A stretch of 64,000 nt of DNA from an uncultured Clostridia bacterium. GTDB taxonomy: Bacteria > Bacillota > Clostridia > Christensenellales > Pumilibacteraceae. The notes under the pieces are model-generated. The model was not told the DNA's origin. It did no database searches and saw only the letters and a program-made list of their open reading frames with translations. Positions within the stretch are counted from its first letter, which is position 1, and the number at the start of each line of letters is the position of its first letter. A program made the translations under genes and the position numbers. The stretch is from the NCBI GenBank assembly GCA_947089425.1, contig CAMUKG010000003.1, positions 1 to 64,000 on the forward strand, given 5' to 3'. Below, piece by piece: positions 16,971-27,185 of the stretch.

Positions 16971-18650
16971 CTATTCGGTTTTGCGCGCGTCGCGATATAG
17001 CTTTAAAAGCGCGTTTGTGTCAGTTTTAGTCATGTTTGTAACGGGGAAATTTTTAACTAAGCATACGTAGGTCGGTTCGGCGTATACCGATATTTTTTCG
17101 CGCACGAGTTTTTTGAGCTTTTCGCCGAGAGTTTCGTCGGTTCCCTCTAAAAACAAAACTATGCTTTCGGGCTTATCGGGAAGAGGAACCGCGCAAGCCG
17201 CGCTTACTCCCTCGACAGTAATTGCAAGCTGTTCGATTTCCATAGGATACACGGGTATTCCTTTCACTTTTATAATGCGCTTATACCGCGACACGAAGTG
17301 CACGAAGCCGTCTTCGTCTATATAGCCGCAGTCGCCCGTGCGCACGTAGGTTTTTCCGTTATGCGAAAAGAACACTTCCGACGTGCTTTTTTCGTCCGTT
17401 AAATATTCTTCCATAAGAGTGTCGCCCGTAATTCCGAGCTCGCCCTTTTCGGTTTCGGGAAGCTCGCGCGGAATTTTTTCCGAAAAGTCGAAAGCGCGAA
17501 TTTCCACTCCTTCGAGCGGCTTACCAACAGTTTCGTCTTTATGGGCGGAATCGGTGTTTACGCTGCAAACGGTAACCGTTTCGGTGAGCCCGTAGCCCTC
17601 GTATAGTCTGCTTTTTCCTCCGAATTTTTCTATGTGCTCGTTATATTCTTTCAGTAGCGTGCGGGGAACGAAATCGCCGCCAACGTATGAAACTACGAGC
17701 GAACGCAAGGCTTTTCCTTTAAATTTTGGGTGCGACAAGAGCGCTTCGTATAGGCGCGGCACTCCGATTACGAATTGCACGTTGCCTTTGCGTATTTCGC
17801 GCACGGCGGACGCGCGGTGAAATTTCGGAAATAAGACGTTTTTGCCACCGTGACACAGCATTGCGTGCACACCCATAGCGAGTCCGAAGCCGTGAAACAC
17901 AGGCAAAACGCTAAGCATTCCGCAAGCAGTCACGTCGTTTTTGCCGAGTATGCCCATTCCCTTTTTGGCAAGGTTGTTCACCGAGTCGGCGCTAAGCCCT
18001 ATAACTTTGGGCGTTCCCGTAGTGCCGCCCGATTGAAGCAAAACCGAAGTTTTTTGCTTTGAGGGGCATTTTTTTACGAGCTTGGGAAGAGGCGTGCTTT
18101 CGGGATTTTTCAAAAAATCGCTTAGCGTTATTAAGTTGTCCCCTTTTTTTGGAAGCGGCGAACGCAAAGAAAACAGTAATTTTTTTAGCGCGAGGGAGTT
18201 CGCGGGGCTGACGGCCACTACTACGGCGGACTTACACTTTTCGGCTATTTTTTGCGCCGCGTCGCCGAGAGCGAACACAATGCGGCTTCCCGTTTTTTCC
18301 ATAGCCGCGCTAACCGCTTCGGGCGTGGAAAGCGGATGAAGCGGAGATGTGACGAGCTTTGCTTTTTGCGTTGCGTACAGTAAATACACGCTTTCGGGAA
18401 TATTAGGCAAGGCGAACGTTACGGCTTCTCCTTCGCAGAGCCCCGCTTTAAGCAGGCAAGAGGCGTATTGAGTAACTTTTTCGGCGAGAGTTTTGTAATT
18501 TATGTTTTTGCCGAGAAAGCGAAGCGCGGTGTTCTTCGGAAAAAGCTCGGCGGCTTTTTCTACGGGAAACCATAACGATTCAGCTCCGTCGAACTGTTTT
18601 TTTGCCGCAATGAATGCGAGCGCTTTTTCTTTGGGCTTTTTTAATTTCAT
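16971..18650 (-). CDS. AMP-forming acyl-CoA synthetase / adenylate-forming ligase
   Basis: A 559-residue member of the ANL superfamily, which activates carboxylic acids as adenylates and usually transfers them to CoA. Motifs: the P-loop-like LLQSGGTTGTPK near residue 208, YEGYGLTE near 350, the TGD hinge region (VRTGDCGYIDEDG), and the C-terminal domain with a Lys in NMTKTDTNALLK. The substrate is probably a fatty or aryl acid. It sits 12 bases after the DUF1624 acyltransferase and close to an esterase, so the three look like an operon for making and trimming acyl groups, perhaps on the envelope (inference). Confidence 0.87.
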   Translation of the reverse strand: MKLKKPKEKALAFIAAKKQFDGAESLWFPVEKAAELFPKNTALRFLGKNINYKTLAEKVTQYASCLLKAGLCEGEAVTFALPNIPESVYLLYATQKAKLVTSPLHPLSTPEAVSAAMEKTGSRIVFALGDAAQKIAEKCKSAVVVAVSPANSLALKKLLFSLRSPLPKKGDNLITLSDFLKNPESTPLPKLVKKCPSKQKTSVLLQSGGTTGTPKVIGLSADSVNNLAKKGMGILGKNDVTACGMLSVLPVFHGFGLAMGVHAMLCHGGKNVLFPKFHRASAVREIRKGNVQFVIGVPRLYEALLSHPKFKGKALRSLVVSYVGGDFVPRTLLKEYNEHIEKFGGKSRLYEGYGLTETVTVCSVNTDSAHKDETVGKPLEGVEIRAFDFSEKIPRELPETEKGELGITGDTLMEEYLTDEKSTSEVFFSHNGKTYVRTGDCGYIDEDGFVHFVSRYKRIIKVKGIPVYPMEIEQLAITVEGVSAACAVPLPDKPESIVLFLEGTDETLGEKLKKLVREKISVYAEPTYVCLVKNFPVTNMTKTDTNALLKLYRDARKTE

Positions 18651-18662
18651 GCGAGTATTCCT

Positions 18663-19553
18663 TTAAACGAATTTTAAACCGAGAACGGTGCCCGCGATTA
18701 CCGTGAGCACGAATATAATAGGTTGATGCAAAAGATAGAACCACACCGCTTTACGCCCCACAAAACAAACGGGACGAAACGGCGTTTTTTCGAAAAGAGG
18801 CAAATACGGTTTTTTATTTTTATATAATGCGGAACCGCCGTATGCGCCTATTAAAAATATTCCCGCAAACGGCATAAGTCCGAAACAATCGGCGCCGTAG
18901 TAGCGTGTGCCCACCGCAATTCGCAAATAGTCGAGGGCGGATATTTCTTGCTGTGAAATATCGAATTGCGAGCCTTGCAAGCGGTAAAAGTCGAGTAACA
19001 GTCCCCATATAAAGAATAAGATTCCCAAACCGAGACACGCATATTTCGCTTTATCTTTGAGCAGTTTTTGCAGAACGGTGCAAATAACGATTGACACTGT
19101 TAAACAATGCAAAACGCCGAACAAAATCGATATGCCCAAGTCGAACAGCCTGTCCGCAACAACGGTGAATAGGCTGAGCGTTACCGACGCGACCGCGAGC
19201 TTAACGCTTCGCAAAGCGTTATTGTGCGAAAACGACGAACATATTCCGCTTATGCAAAAGAAAATACATATCACGGTAAGGCGCAAAACGAGGCGAACGG
19301 AACCGTCCCACCAATTGTAAAACACCCAATCCGAAAGGTCGGTTAAGAAGTTGTCCTCAAAATAAAAATTAGGACTCCAAACGCGCAACATCATAATGTC
19401 GAACGAGGCGTGGTCGAGTATCATTAGCAAAACGCAAAACCCGCGTAAAAAATCAAGCCCGTGTATTCGCGCGGGTTTTGCGTTTGCGAAAAGCGCTCCA
19501 TTTCGCGGTATGTTTTCGGCGGCCGCCGAATAAATGTTACAGTCGGTTTTCAA
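18663..19553 (-). CDS. DUF1624/HGSNAT-like membrane acyltransferase
   Basis: A 296-residue integral membrane protein of the heparan-alpha-glucosaminide N-acetyltransferase-like family. It carries the family opening motif, Leu-Asp-Phe-Leu-Arg-Gly, then about 20 residues with the His of LDHASFD, and roughly seven membrane helices, ending with the YLLHQPI box. Related proteins move acyl groups across membranes. Its start overlaps the end of the esterase by 17 bases, indicating co-translation. It probably works with the neighbouring acyl ligase and esterase. Confidence 0.83.
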   Translation of the reverse strand: MKTDCNIYSAAAENIPRNGALFANAKPARIHGLDFLRGFCVLLMILDHASFDIMMLRVWSPNFYFEDNFLTDLSDWVFYNWWDGSVRLVLRLTVICIFFCISGICSSFSHNNALRSVKLAVASVTLSLFTVVADRLFDLGISILFGVLHCLTVSIVICTVLQKLLKDKAKYACLGLGILFFIWGLLLDFYRLQGSQFDISQQEISALDYLRIAVGTRYYGADCFGLMPFAGIFLIGAYGGSALYKNKKPYLPLFEKTPFRPVCFVGRKAVWFYLLHQPIIFVLTVIAGTVLGLKFV

Positions 19554-20490
19554 TAAACGTAACCGCCTTATCGAGAGCTATGTCGGCTTCGGTGGTGCCG
19601 ACAAGGAATTGATACTCGTGAGCCAATTTTTTCCCTTTTACTTTGGGTAAATACGCGTCCGTAGTTATATTCGCGTCGGATAGCGCCGAAACGAACTCTT
19701 TTGCCTGCCCAATAAACGGGTCGGCGTCGCCGCAAGTGATAAAAACGTCGCAATAGCCGCTTTCGAGATTTTTAATTGTGCTAAGTTCGTTTTTTCGTTC
19801 GAAGTTGCGAAGTTTTTTTGTGTTCGTATACGCCCACATAAAAGTTTTAATTGCGGGAAAACGCGATTTGAGCACGTTATCCATATTGTAAAACCCGCAA
19901 CAAAGGATTACGCCTTTAAGCTGTTCTTTATTAACGGGCGGAGTTATTTTCATTGCCGATTTAAGCGACTCGCTGTGTATTAAAGCGGCGTATTGCGACG
20001 CTATTTGCGCGCCCGCGCTGTCGCCGCCCAAGAATATTCGCGTTGTGTCGAGGTTAAGCCGCTCGGCGTTGTCGAACAAAAAGCGAAATGCTTCGCCGAG
20101 CTGAACTATGGGGCCGGGATAATGTTGGTCGGGCGCAAGGCAATAGTTCACGCTCACAACCGCGACATTCGCTTCCGCCGCAATTACGTGCGCCCACGAT
20201 TTTATGCACGATTTATCGCCGCCCACGTATCCGCCGCCATGCACCCACATAAAAACGGGTTGAGGCGAATTTGCGTCGTTCGCCGTGTAAATATCCAAAG
20301 TTCCGTTCGATAATACGCTCAAATAGTCTATGTCGGTTACAACGCTTGTGCGTTCGAGATAATTTTCGGGTGCGTGACCTTTGTTTTTGAAAAAACGCCG
20401 CATAACTTTAACTTGCGTGTAGTAGTTGCTGCCGAATTGAGCGAACAGCACAATAAGCGCGATTAGTAGAACTATAATCAAAACGAGCAA
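19537..20490 (-). CDS. HSL-family esterase, membrane anchored
   Basis: A 317-residue alpha/beta hydrolase with an N-terminal transmembrane anchor (about 2-20). It has the oxyanion motif HGGGY, the nucleophile elbow GDSAG, an acid in GDADPF and a His in LAHEYQF: a complete hormone-sensitive-lipase-type triad. It is therefore likely an active carboxylesterase at the membrane. Translation starts at TTG, with an AGGAGG site 9 bases upstream. It heads the three-gene operon with the acyltransferase and acyl ligase. Confidence 0.88.
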   Translation of the reverse strand: MLVLIIVLLIALIVLFAQFGSNYYTQVKVMRRFFKNKGHAPENYLERTSVVTDIDYLSVLSNGTLDIYTANDANSPQPVFMWVHGGGYVGGDKSCIKSWAHVIAAEANVAVVSVNYCLAPDQHYPGPIVQLGEAFRFLFDNAERLNLDTTRIFLGGDSAGAQIASQYAALIHSESLKSAMKITPPVNKEQLKGVILCCGFYNMDNVLKSRFPAIKTFMWAYTNTKKLRNFERKNELSTIKNLESGYCDVFITCGDADPFIGQAKEFVSALSDANITTDAYLPKVKGKKLAHEYQFLVGTTEADIALDKAVTFIENRL

Positions 20491-20650
20491 TTCGGCGCAC
20501 CTCCTTTTTCGTATTTTTGCGGCGCACGGAGTAACGGTTATGAGCCGTGCAAAAAGAGTCTTTCTTTTTGGAATGTATTCTTACAGTCGAATTAAAGTTC
20601 CGAAACGAGAGAAATTTGTTAATATTATATCACGCTTTAACGCGCATTGC

Positions 20651-20694
20651 AATAAAAAACAACCGTAGCGACGCAAAATGCGGCTTCGGTTGTT
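20651..20694 (-). terminator. Intrinsic terminator after the channel gene
   Basis: On the minus strand AACAACCG pairs with CGGTTGTT, extended by an AGC/GCT pair, and is followed by a T-run. It lies about 40 bases after the stop at 20732. Confidence 0.8.
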
Positions 20695-20731
20695 CTTGTA
20701 TCGATACAAAGGTAAAGCGTTATAAAACGGT

Positions 20732-22843
20732 TTAATGATTGCTGTACATAATGAGTTTGTCTTTTGCCGTGAGTTCTACGCGTATTTTGTTTTGATTGCC
20801 CGAAAACAGCACCATTTCTCCCGACGGGCGAACATAGCCGAGCACAATGGTGTGATTGCGCTTTTCGGACGGCAACGAAGGGTCGGCAAACGCATAGTAC
20901 ACCGCGCGCACGAGTTCGGCGGCGGAACAAGGTGCGGGAACTTCGTTGAAGAATCTGCTTACTTTTTTGACGTAAATTTCTTTGCTCTCGTATTCGTCGG
21001 TGTCGGCGGAATCGTAGGTTAAAATGTCGTTGTAAAAGTCGAAAAGCGCGTCTTTTTCACCGAGCTGAGTAATCATTTTGCTTATGTAACGGTTGCTTAT
21101 AACCACGTTATTCACGCTGTAACTCTTAACAATGTCGTGGTGTTTGGGGTTGAGGATTTCAACAACAACGTCGATTTTGCCCTCGTCGAAGTCGGGTTCT
21201 TCCGTCGTTTTTCTGTGAATTATATTGCTTACGTATATAAGGTTCGCTATTGCGTTTGAGTCTATTTGTTCGTTTAGAACGGTGTCGTCGGAGAGAATGA
21301 GCACGCTTGTGTCGGTCTCGTTGGCGTCAACGAATTTTTCTATCGTGTCGCAAATCACTTCGCGGTCGTAAATATCCGCTTCCACCACCTGAGTAACATA
21401 CGGATATTCTTTATAGCGTCCCATTTTTTCGAGGTGTTTCGAGTCGTCTATAACAACGATATTCATTATTTCGCCGCCGTCGGGCGAGTTCCATTCGTCG
21501 CGGAAGCTGTTAAAGCCGTCCATAATATCTTTGACTTTGCTGTTGTGCCCCAAAATTATAACGTTTTTGCGCTCTATCCAGTAGTCGTAGTTCACGTTTA
21601 CTTTATAGTTTGGCGCGGGAACTTCGGAAAGTTTTGAGTCGTCTTTTTTTGATTCGGCGGCAAAATACGCTATATTTTCGCCGTTTTTCTCAATCACCGA
21701 AAGCGGAATGGAATGAAGATGCGACGACAAATATTCGCTCGTGAAAGCCGTTTCGTCGGAGTTTTTGTAAGTTTTCGAATAGAAAGTGGCGCCTTTGTTG
21801 GAAAAAAGCTCTCTGTATGCAAGGTTTAATTCGGGCATAAGCGAAAATTGCGAAAGAAGTCGCCCTAAAACTTTATTTACGCACACGGGAATAATGTTGC
21901 ACTTACCGTCCACAAGCTTTTGCTCGATTACTTTATTCACGAGGTCGAGCGTCCAATCGTCTTCCACTTCAACCACGATTTTTTGGTCGTCGTCGCTCGT
22001 TTCCGCGCCCGTTATATCGGCAACTTGCACGAGCGCTTTTATGCTTTGGGGATTGCCTTTTTCTTGCTCGGTGAGCCTCGTTTGGTAATCAAACTTGCAC
22101 ATTGTGTTATTTATGTCGTTGCCCAAAATGAGAATGGATTTTGCACGTTCGAGCGATATGTCGTGGAGCTGTTTTGTTGAGAATGTATCGCCCTCGCGCA
22201 CTATAACCACGAGGTTGTTTTTAAATTTGTTTTTATTGCGGTAAGCGATACGAGCCAACCCGTTTTTCGCTTTGGAACGTTTTTTCACGGCGGCGTTTTC
22301 TTGCGCGATTGTGTCGGCAATTCGTTCGTCGAGTTCTTTTTCAATGTCTTCTTTGCCTGAGCTCACTAAAATTACGACATACTGCTTGCCGTCGCAGTAT
22401 AAAAAGTCGTTCACTATTTCGGAAGCCCGCGAATTCCAGTTTAAGATAACGGTGTGCCCCGAAAGGTGCAGTTTGTGCGAGCCTAAGTTCGCGTTTTCTA
22501 TGAATTTGGATATGTAGTTGGTTAAGTAACCTATTACGGCGCCTGTGAACAAAACCATGCCTATAATGATTACCGCCAAGCACACTATTACGAGCGCAAC
22601 GCCCGACTTCCCTATGTCGGTTATAACGTTGTCTATGCAACCCGCGTCGAGCACCATTGTAATCGTATAAAACGCCGATTTCCAAAACCCCATAGTTTCG
22701 GTGCCGGGTAGCGCGAGAACGTTTATTATTGCCGCCGATATTAAAAGGAACGCCACGTTTAGCAATAAAATTGCGAACAGCACTACCCTGCCCGGTCGTT
22801 TCGACAGCTGAACGCTGAACCATCTTCTGAACTTTCTGAACAT
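20732..22843 (-). CDS. CASTOR/POLLUX-like ion channel with NAD-binding (RCK) domains
   Basis: A 703-residue protein with an N-terminal pore region: membrane helices near 18-45 and 78-110 and a re-entrant loop between them (TMVLDAGCIDN) where the selectivity filter should be. Two long cytoplasmic RCK/TrkA-N-like domains follow (from about 128 and 430), with Rossmann starts HTVILNWNS and NVIILGHNS. This architecture matches the CASTOR/POLLUX ion-channel family found in plants and many bacteria. The filter differs from the K+ channel TVGYG, so ion choice is uncertain. It is the last gene before the origin region and has its own terminator. Confidence 0.85.
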   Translation of the reverse strand: MFRKFRRWFSVQLSKRPGRVVLFAILLLNVAFLLISAAIINVLALPGTETMGFWKSAFYTITMVLDAGCIDNVITDIGKSGVALVIVCLAVIIIGMVLFTGAVIGYLTNYISKFIENANLGSHKLHLSGHTVILNWNSRASEIVNDFLYCDGKQYVVILVSSGKEDIEKELDERIADTIAQENAAVKKRSKAKNGLARIAYRNKNKFKNNLVVIVREGDTFSTKQLHDISLERAKSILILGNDINNTMCKFDYQTRLTEQEKGNPQSIKALVQVADITGAETSDDDQKIVVEVEDDWTLDLVNKVIEQKLVDGKCNIIPVCVNKVLGRLLSQFSLMPELNLAYRELFSNKGATFYSKTYKNSDETAFTSEYLSSHLHSIPLSVIEKNGENIAYFAAESKKDDSKLSEVPAPNYKVNVNYDYWIERKNVIILGHNSKVKDIMDGFNSFRDEWNSPDGGEIMNIVVIDDSKHLEKMGRYKEYPYVTQVVEADIYDREVICDTIEKFVDANETDTSVLILSDDTVLNEQIDSNAIANLIYVSNIIHRKTTEEPDFDEGKIDVVVEILNPKHHDIVKSYSVNNVVISNRYISKMITQLGEKDALFDFYNDILTYDSADTDEYESKEIYVKKVSRFFNEVPAPCSAAELVRAVYYAFADPSLPSEKRNHTIVLGYVRPSGEMVLFSGNQNKIRVELTAKDKLIMYSNH

Positions 22844-23213
22844 TTTTCTTTCCTCTAAATAGCCGTTTTTTGCTTTTTGAGACGGGATTTGTTGTTCCCG
22901 CGCAATAAATCACAATCGTTTTGAGTTTTATAAAACATTGATATAAAAAATAACCGTGCTTTTCTCTATTTTATCACAAACGCACACAAAAAGCAATTTT
23001 TAGCGAGCGCATAGGTGCGGAAAATACGGTATATTTCTAAGAAAAGCGGAAACGGAAAAGTATTTTGAACGCCTCTTTGCGGCGTTATAACTTCGTATTA
23101 CTCGTTTATAATAAAAAGCCGTTATCCCCCTTGCACAAGTTTATGTGGAAATCTATTCGTTAAAATGCCTAAAAATCGTAAGTTTTGTGGAAAAATCGGG
23201 GATTTATACAAAG
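22844..23213. other. Leader side of the predicted origin
   Basis: No gene is visible. The stretch contains the 5' flank of the channel gene and three imperfect DnaA boxes: TTATCCCCC at 23122-23130, TGTGGAAAT at 23144-23152 and TGTGGAAAA at 23186-23194. Confidence 0.5.
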
Positions 23214-23264
23214 TTATCCACATTTGAACCGAGTTATCCACCGAAATTTGCCGAGTTATCCACA
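23214..23264 (+). other. Candidate oriC core: three phased DnaA boxes
   Basis: TTATCCACA occurs at 23214-23222 and 23256-23264, with TTATCCACC at 23234-23242. All are in the same orientation and spaced by 20 and 22 bases, close to two helical turns. The array lies at the switch from leftward to rightward genes and is followed by AT-rich DNA that could unwind. DnaA is known to load from such arrays; that this one is used is inference. Confidence 0.65.
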
Positions 23265-25748
23265 ATTTCAAACGGAATGCTTGATTTAAAAGATTTTTTG
23301 AATAGAAATCGTTGTAAAGAGAAAAGGAACGATTTTATAATGAGAACTGAAAAACGTGATTTAACTTCTTACCGCTTTTGGGAGATACGGGTATCCCCGA
23401 TTTACAAAATTTTTTTCGCCTGCCACAGCGTTTTGTATCTTTAAAAAAGTGCCAAAAATTGTTGTAATCTTATTGCGATTTAAAGAGGCGGCATATTGTT
23501 TCATATATTGCGAAATATTAAAGATTTAATGCACACATTTTTTATGAAAAAACTCGTAACTATTTAATAACTAAATCGAAATTTGCAAAGTAGGTTTTGG
23601 TAAATCTGACGTGCAAATTTTACTTAAAAATACGGTTTGAATTACATATAAATTTTTTGAAAGACGAAAAATCTTGTGAAGGAAAACGTGCCTCTTTTGG
23701 CTCTGCGTCGTATCGATGCGATTAAAAAAATAAAGAAAAACGAGTGTAAATTTTGTTGTCGGAGTGGACGAAATGCAAATAAAATAATAAAACATTTGAG
23801 GCATAAAAGCTTTAATTTGGACGTCGACTTGTCCTTTTTAGTCGACCGAACGAGCTAAATAGGCGCAAATAAAGACGGTATTTTAAGAAAATAGCATAAC
23901 GAGCCTAATTTTTGAAGGAATTTTTGTTAGAATTGGCGGTTAAAAATTGTGTTTTTATGGAAATGAATAATGGGAAAATTTGAACGCATTTTAAAAGGCG
24001 GGAATGTGCGGTTTTTCAAATAGACTTTTTATATATGTGGCATTTGCAAAGCAAAAATTTGTAACTATTGTTAAAAAAATCAAGTAATATTTTCTAAAAA
24101 AATGCGCAAATTTATACGGTTTTAAAAAACAATATTAGTTAAAAAAATGAGCCAAAAACTAATTTGAGAATGTAAAAAATATTGCGAAATTTTCATTTAA
24201 AAAAGAGTATTTTTTATTTCATTTTTTGTTTTATAGCTTGCGAAATTTGTTTAGAAATTTTCTAAAAATCATAAAAAATCAAGTCGCAAATTTTTGCCGA
24301 TAATTGTTGTTGAAACAAATTTGATTTGCTGCAATTTTAATTTTTAAAGTTGCGATTTTTTTGTATTTTTGATTTTAAAAATTTAAGTTTTTTGCATGGT
24401 ATAAGCTTAAAAAAATATGCTCTTTCAAATACGATTTTTGGCTTTAAGATTTTTGATTTGTTCATAAAAATTTTGATTTTTCAAGGGGTATTTTTTGTGT
24501 TTATTTAGGCGCGTTCGGTAAGCTCGGAAAAAGAGAGAAACTCATTAAAAGTTTAATTTTTTTCAAAAAAAGTTATTAAAAAATCATGAAGCTTATATAT
24601 ATTATGACGAATTCGGTGTAACTTAAAAGAACCTGTTGGCGAGTGAGCTACGTCCTTTGCAATATTTAATATTGTATAAATCAATGCGCTGTAATTCATT
24701 TTTGTGAACGGCTTTTATGTCAGTTTAAAATTGCCGCAAATTTTTATCCGAGTTTTTAGGGCATATCAACAAAAATGTGTAATTTTCATGATTGAATTGC
24801 ATTATATTGTTTATTTGCGCGAAAATCATTTATAATAATACAATTATGCTGATTCATGGCATTTTTCGGTGAAAATATTAAATAATTCTTTAAAATAGTT
24901 ATTAAATAATATTGAAATGTACTGATTATTGAATGTTTTGCCGATATGTTTGAAGATTTTAATTAAATTTACGGCAATTTTCTAATCATGTTAGGCTTTT
25001 AAAAACATTTTAGGCCAAATTTAAATCGCTTGTTTCCCTTAGCTTTTATGCGAAGGCGCCCAAAAAACTTATTGATTGAAATATGTTTGTTGAGAGCGTC
25101 CCCTTGTCGTAAAATGGCGCTTTGAGAGCAAATTGAGCATTTTTTGCCCGCAAAATTCTCAATAAAAAACTAGTTTTTCTAAATTTAGTTATGATTTAAT
25201 ATAATCATTTTTGCAAATAATGTAGTTTTAACAAGTACATGCTTGTAAAAGAAGAGTTCTTATGATTTATGCGGTTGTTGGTCTTTAAGTTGATATTTTT
25301 CGTAGTGCGTTTTACGCCGAACGCTTGGAGCTCCCGCTATCGAGCTTGCTAGGCATGTTAAGATGTCTCTTAACGGACGAGGGATTTCGGGGACGGTTGT
25401 CAACATAATCAATACAATGTTTAAATGAATTTAATATCGATGGGCTAAGTTTTATATTTAAGCATTGTCGGTATTTTGGCTTTTAGGAATATAGTTTTAG
25501 GGTGATACTGTCGGATGCGATAAGGTAAAAGTTTTAAATTTTTATATTGATATAGGGACGCAGACGTGAAACCGTTGGGCATTCAGTTGCTAAGGGTTCA
25601 TTTAATAACTATGTTATATTTTATATGTAAAATAGTGCGGAAAAATATATAACTGTCTAAATTTAGTTATTATATAATAACCACCCAAAGAGATTCGCAT
25701 TGTTTAAAGTGTGTTTTTATGTATATTTTTATGTGCTTTGAGCTTTAA

Positions 25749-25764
25749 TGTTTCACATTAAACA
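25749..25764. other. parS-like site 1
   Basis: TGTTTCACATTAAACA matches the ParB recognition palindrome TGTTTCACGTGAAACA at 14 of 16 positions. Confidence 0.5.
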
Positions 25765-26603
25765 AACGAAACAAATTAAAAATCATTATATTAAAGTTTA
25801 CGTGAATTCTTGATTATAACGGTAATGTTAAAATGCTGAAAGGACAATTTTTTGTAAATTTGATATTGTCAAAGCAAATTTTGTTTAAACCAACTTGGAT
25901 TATGATATAGTGCGATAGTTGAATTGCCTTAGCTTAAAATGGTCGAAGAAGGCCTAACTTCCTTAAAAGTACAAAAAAATAAAGGTTAATGTAATTTTGA
26001 CTGTTTGCTTCATGTGGAACTATGACGAATTTGATTTTAGTAAGGAATTAGTATTTAAATTAGTGACATTTTTAGCAAAAGCAGTTAGTTTACTATTTGC
26101 TCGAATAAGTTGGCTTTTAGCCGTTTTAGTAAGGCTCGGCTTTATATTTTTGCGAAGATAATAAAATCGAAATTTGCTTTTTATGATGTTTGACAATTCG
26201 GGTGTTCAAGCATAATAAAGGTATTTGTGATTTTTTCTTTAAAGCTAGCTGGGTAATAAACGTGTTAATTGTGATTGAGTTTGCAAATCGCAAAGATTTC
26301 TTTTGTGTTGCTCATTTAACTTAGTTCGAGGGAACCTCTATTTTTAGCATGTGCCGGTCTTATGTCTGTTTTTGCTTTATTAAAGCATTTCGAGTTTTTC
26401 TCAAATTTTATTTATTATCTTTTTTAAAATCCGCACCAAAGTTTTTGCAATTACTTTATATTAGCCGCCTTTTAAACTGCTATCATAATAATGCTTTTTA
26501 AGTTGGAGCATGTGCCGAGCAAAGCCTGCTCAGTAGGTTTTCATGGGAGCGAGAAAACCAATGAATTATTTAGTATCAAAAAATGTTTCACGAAATTTAT
26601 TAA

Positions 26604-26628
26604 TGTTTCACATGTTTAACGTGAAACA
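26604..26628. other. parS-like site 2 with overlapping half site
   Basis: TGTTTAACGTGAAACA at 26613-26628 matches the parS consensus at 15 of 16 positions. A half site (TGTTTCAC) overlaps it at 26604-26611 and another lies 20 bases upstream at 26584-26591. Confidence 0.7.
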
Positions 26629-26648
26629 AATTAAAACATTCTATATCT

Positions 26649-26671
26649 CCGTATTTTGATCTCAAATACGG
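26649..26671. other. Hairpin in the gene-free region
   Basis: CCGTATTT and AAATACGG form a perfect 8-bp stem around a 7-base loop. No T-run follows. About 90-140 bases upstream lie two further small stems (GAGC/GCTC and GGTTTTC/GAAAACC). This may be a structured RNA or a protein-binding site; I cannot assign it. Confidence 0.35.
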
Positions 26672-26960
26672 GTGCGCATAGGGGATTTTATTGGTTTTTA
26701 AGGCTCGTTTTGGGTTTAAAAGCGGAGAATAGGTGCGTGGAGAAGCTAATAGATTTGCAAAAATTGCTTTTTATGAGCTTATAACAAATTAGGCCATAAT
26801 ATAAAGTGCTAAAAAAGATAGATAAGCCTATAATACAACTTGCACTCACTTGCATTGATAATAGAGCCGCTTGATTAGTTCAAATTATCTACCTAAAATC
26901 AAATCATTTGAAAAGCATAAAACTTGCAAAAATAACATTGTTATAAAAGCGCGAAGTCGC

Positions 26961-27003
26961 AAAAGGAGAACTCTATTGTTTATATACAAGGAGCTCTCCT
27001 TTT
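26961..27003. terminator. Long hairpin, possible bidirectional terminator
   Basis: AAAAGGAGA and TCTCCTTTT pair perfectly, with an added CTC/GAG pair, around an AT-rich loop. The T-rich 3' arm could end transcription coming out of parB on the minus strand. Confidence 0.45.
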
Positions 27004-27149
27004 CGGCATATAAGCAATACATAAATTACTAACAACTATTACAACAGCAGATTATATATTTAGTATCATTAGGTTTGGTTTCCTTTGGACGGGTAAAATT
27101 GTTCGCGCAATATAAATAATATGAGAAATAGAAAAGTTCCACGCAATTT

Positions 27150-27165
27150 TGTTTAACGTGGAACA
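27150..27165. other. parS-like site 3, beside parB
   Basis: TGTTTAACGTGGAACA matches parS at 14 of 16 positions and uses the GGAAC right arm seen in other bacteria. A matching GTTCCACG arm lies just upstream at 27136-27143. The site is 21 bases beyond the parB stop codon. Confidence 0.6.
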
Positions 27166-27185
27166 TTTTTTAAAGTTTATTATAA

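Larger units (their letters stand above)
23290..27130. other. AT-rich stretch of about 3.8 kb without genes
   Basis: No open frame here carries a recognisable product or a ribosome site, and from 23.9 to 27.1 kb none exceeds about 60 codons on either strand. The DNA is very AT-rich with a few GC-richer islands (around 25.3-25.4, 26.3 and 26.5-26.7 kb) that contain hairpins. It contains parS-like palindromes and lies between the DnaA boxes and parB. I read it as an extended origin/centromere region. Confidence 0.6.

Noticed and set aside
23145-23444. A 99-codon plus-strand open frame across the DnaA boxes
   Set aside because: It has no ribosome site and no protein-like composition, and it is produced by the DnaA-box repeats themselves.
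25300-25420. A GC-richer island considered as RNase P, tmRNA or SRP RNA
   Set aside because: None of the conserved core sequences of these RNAs is present.
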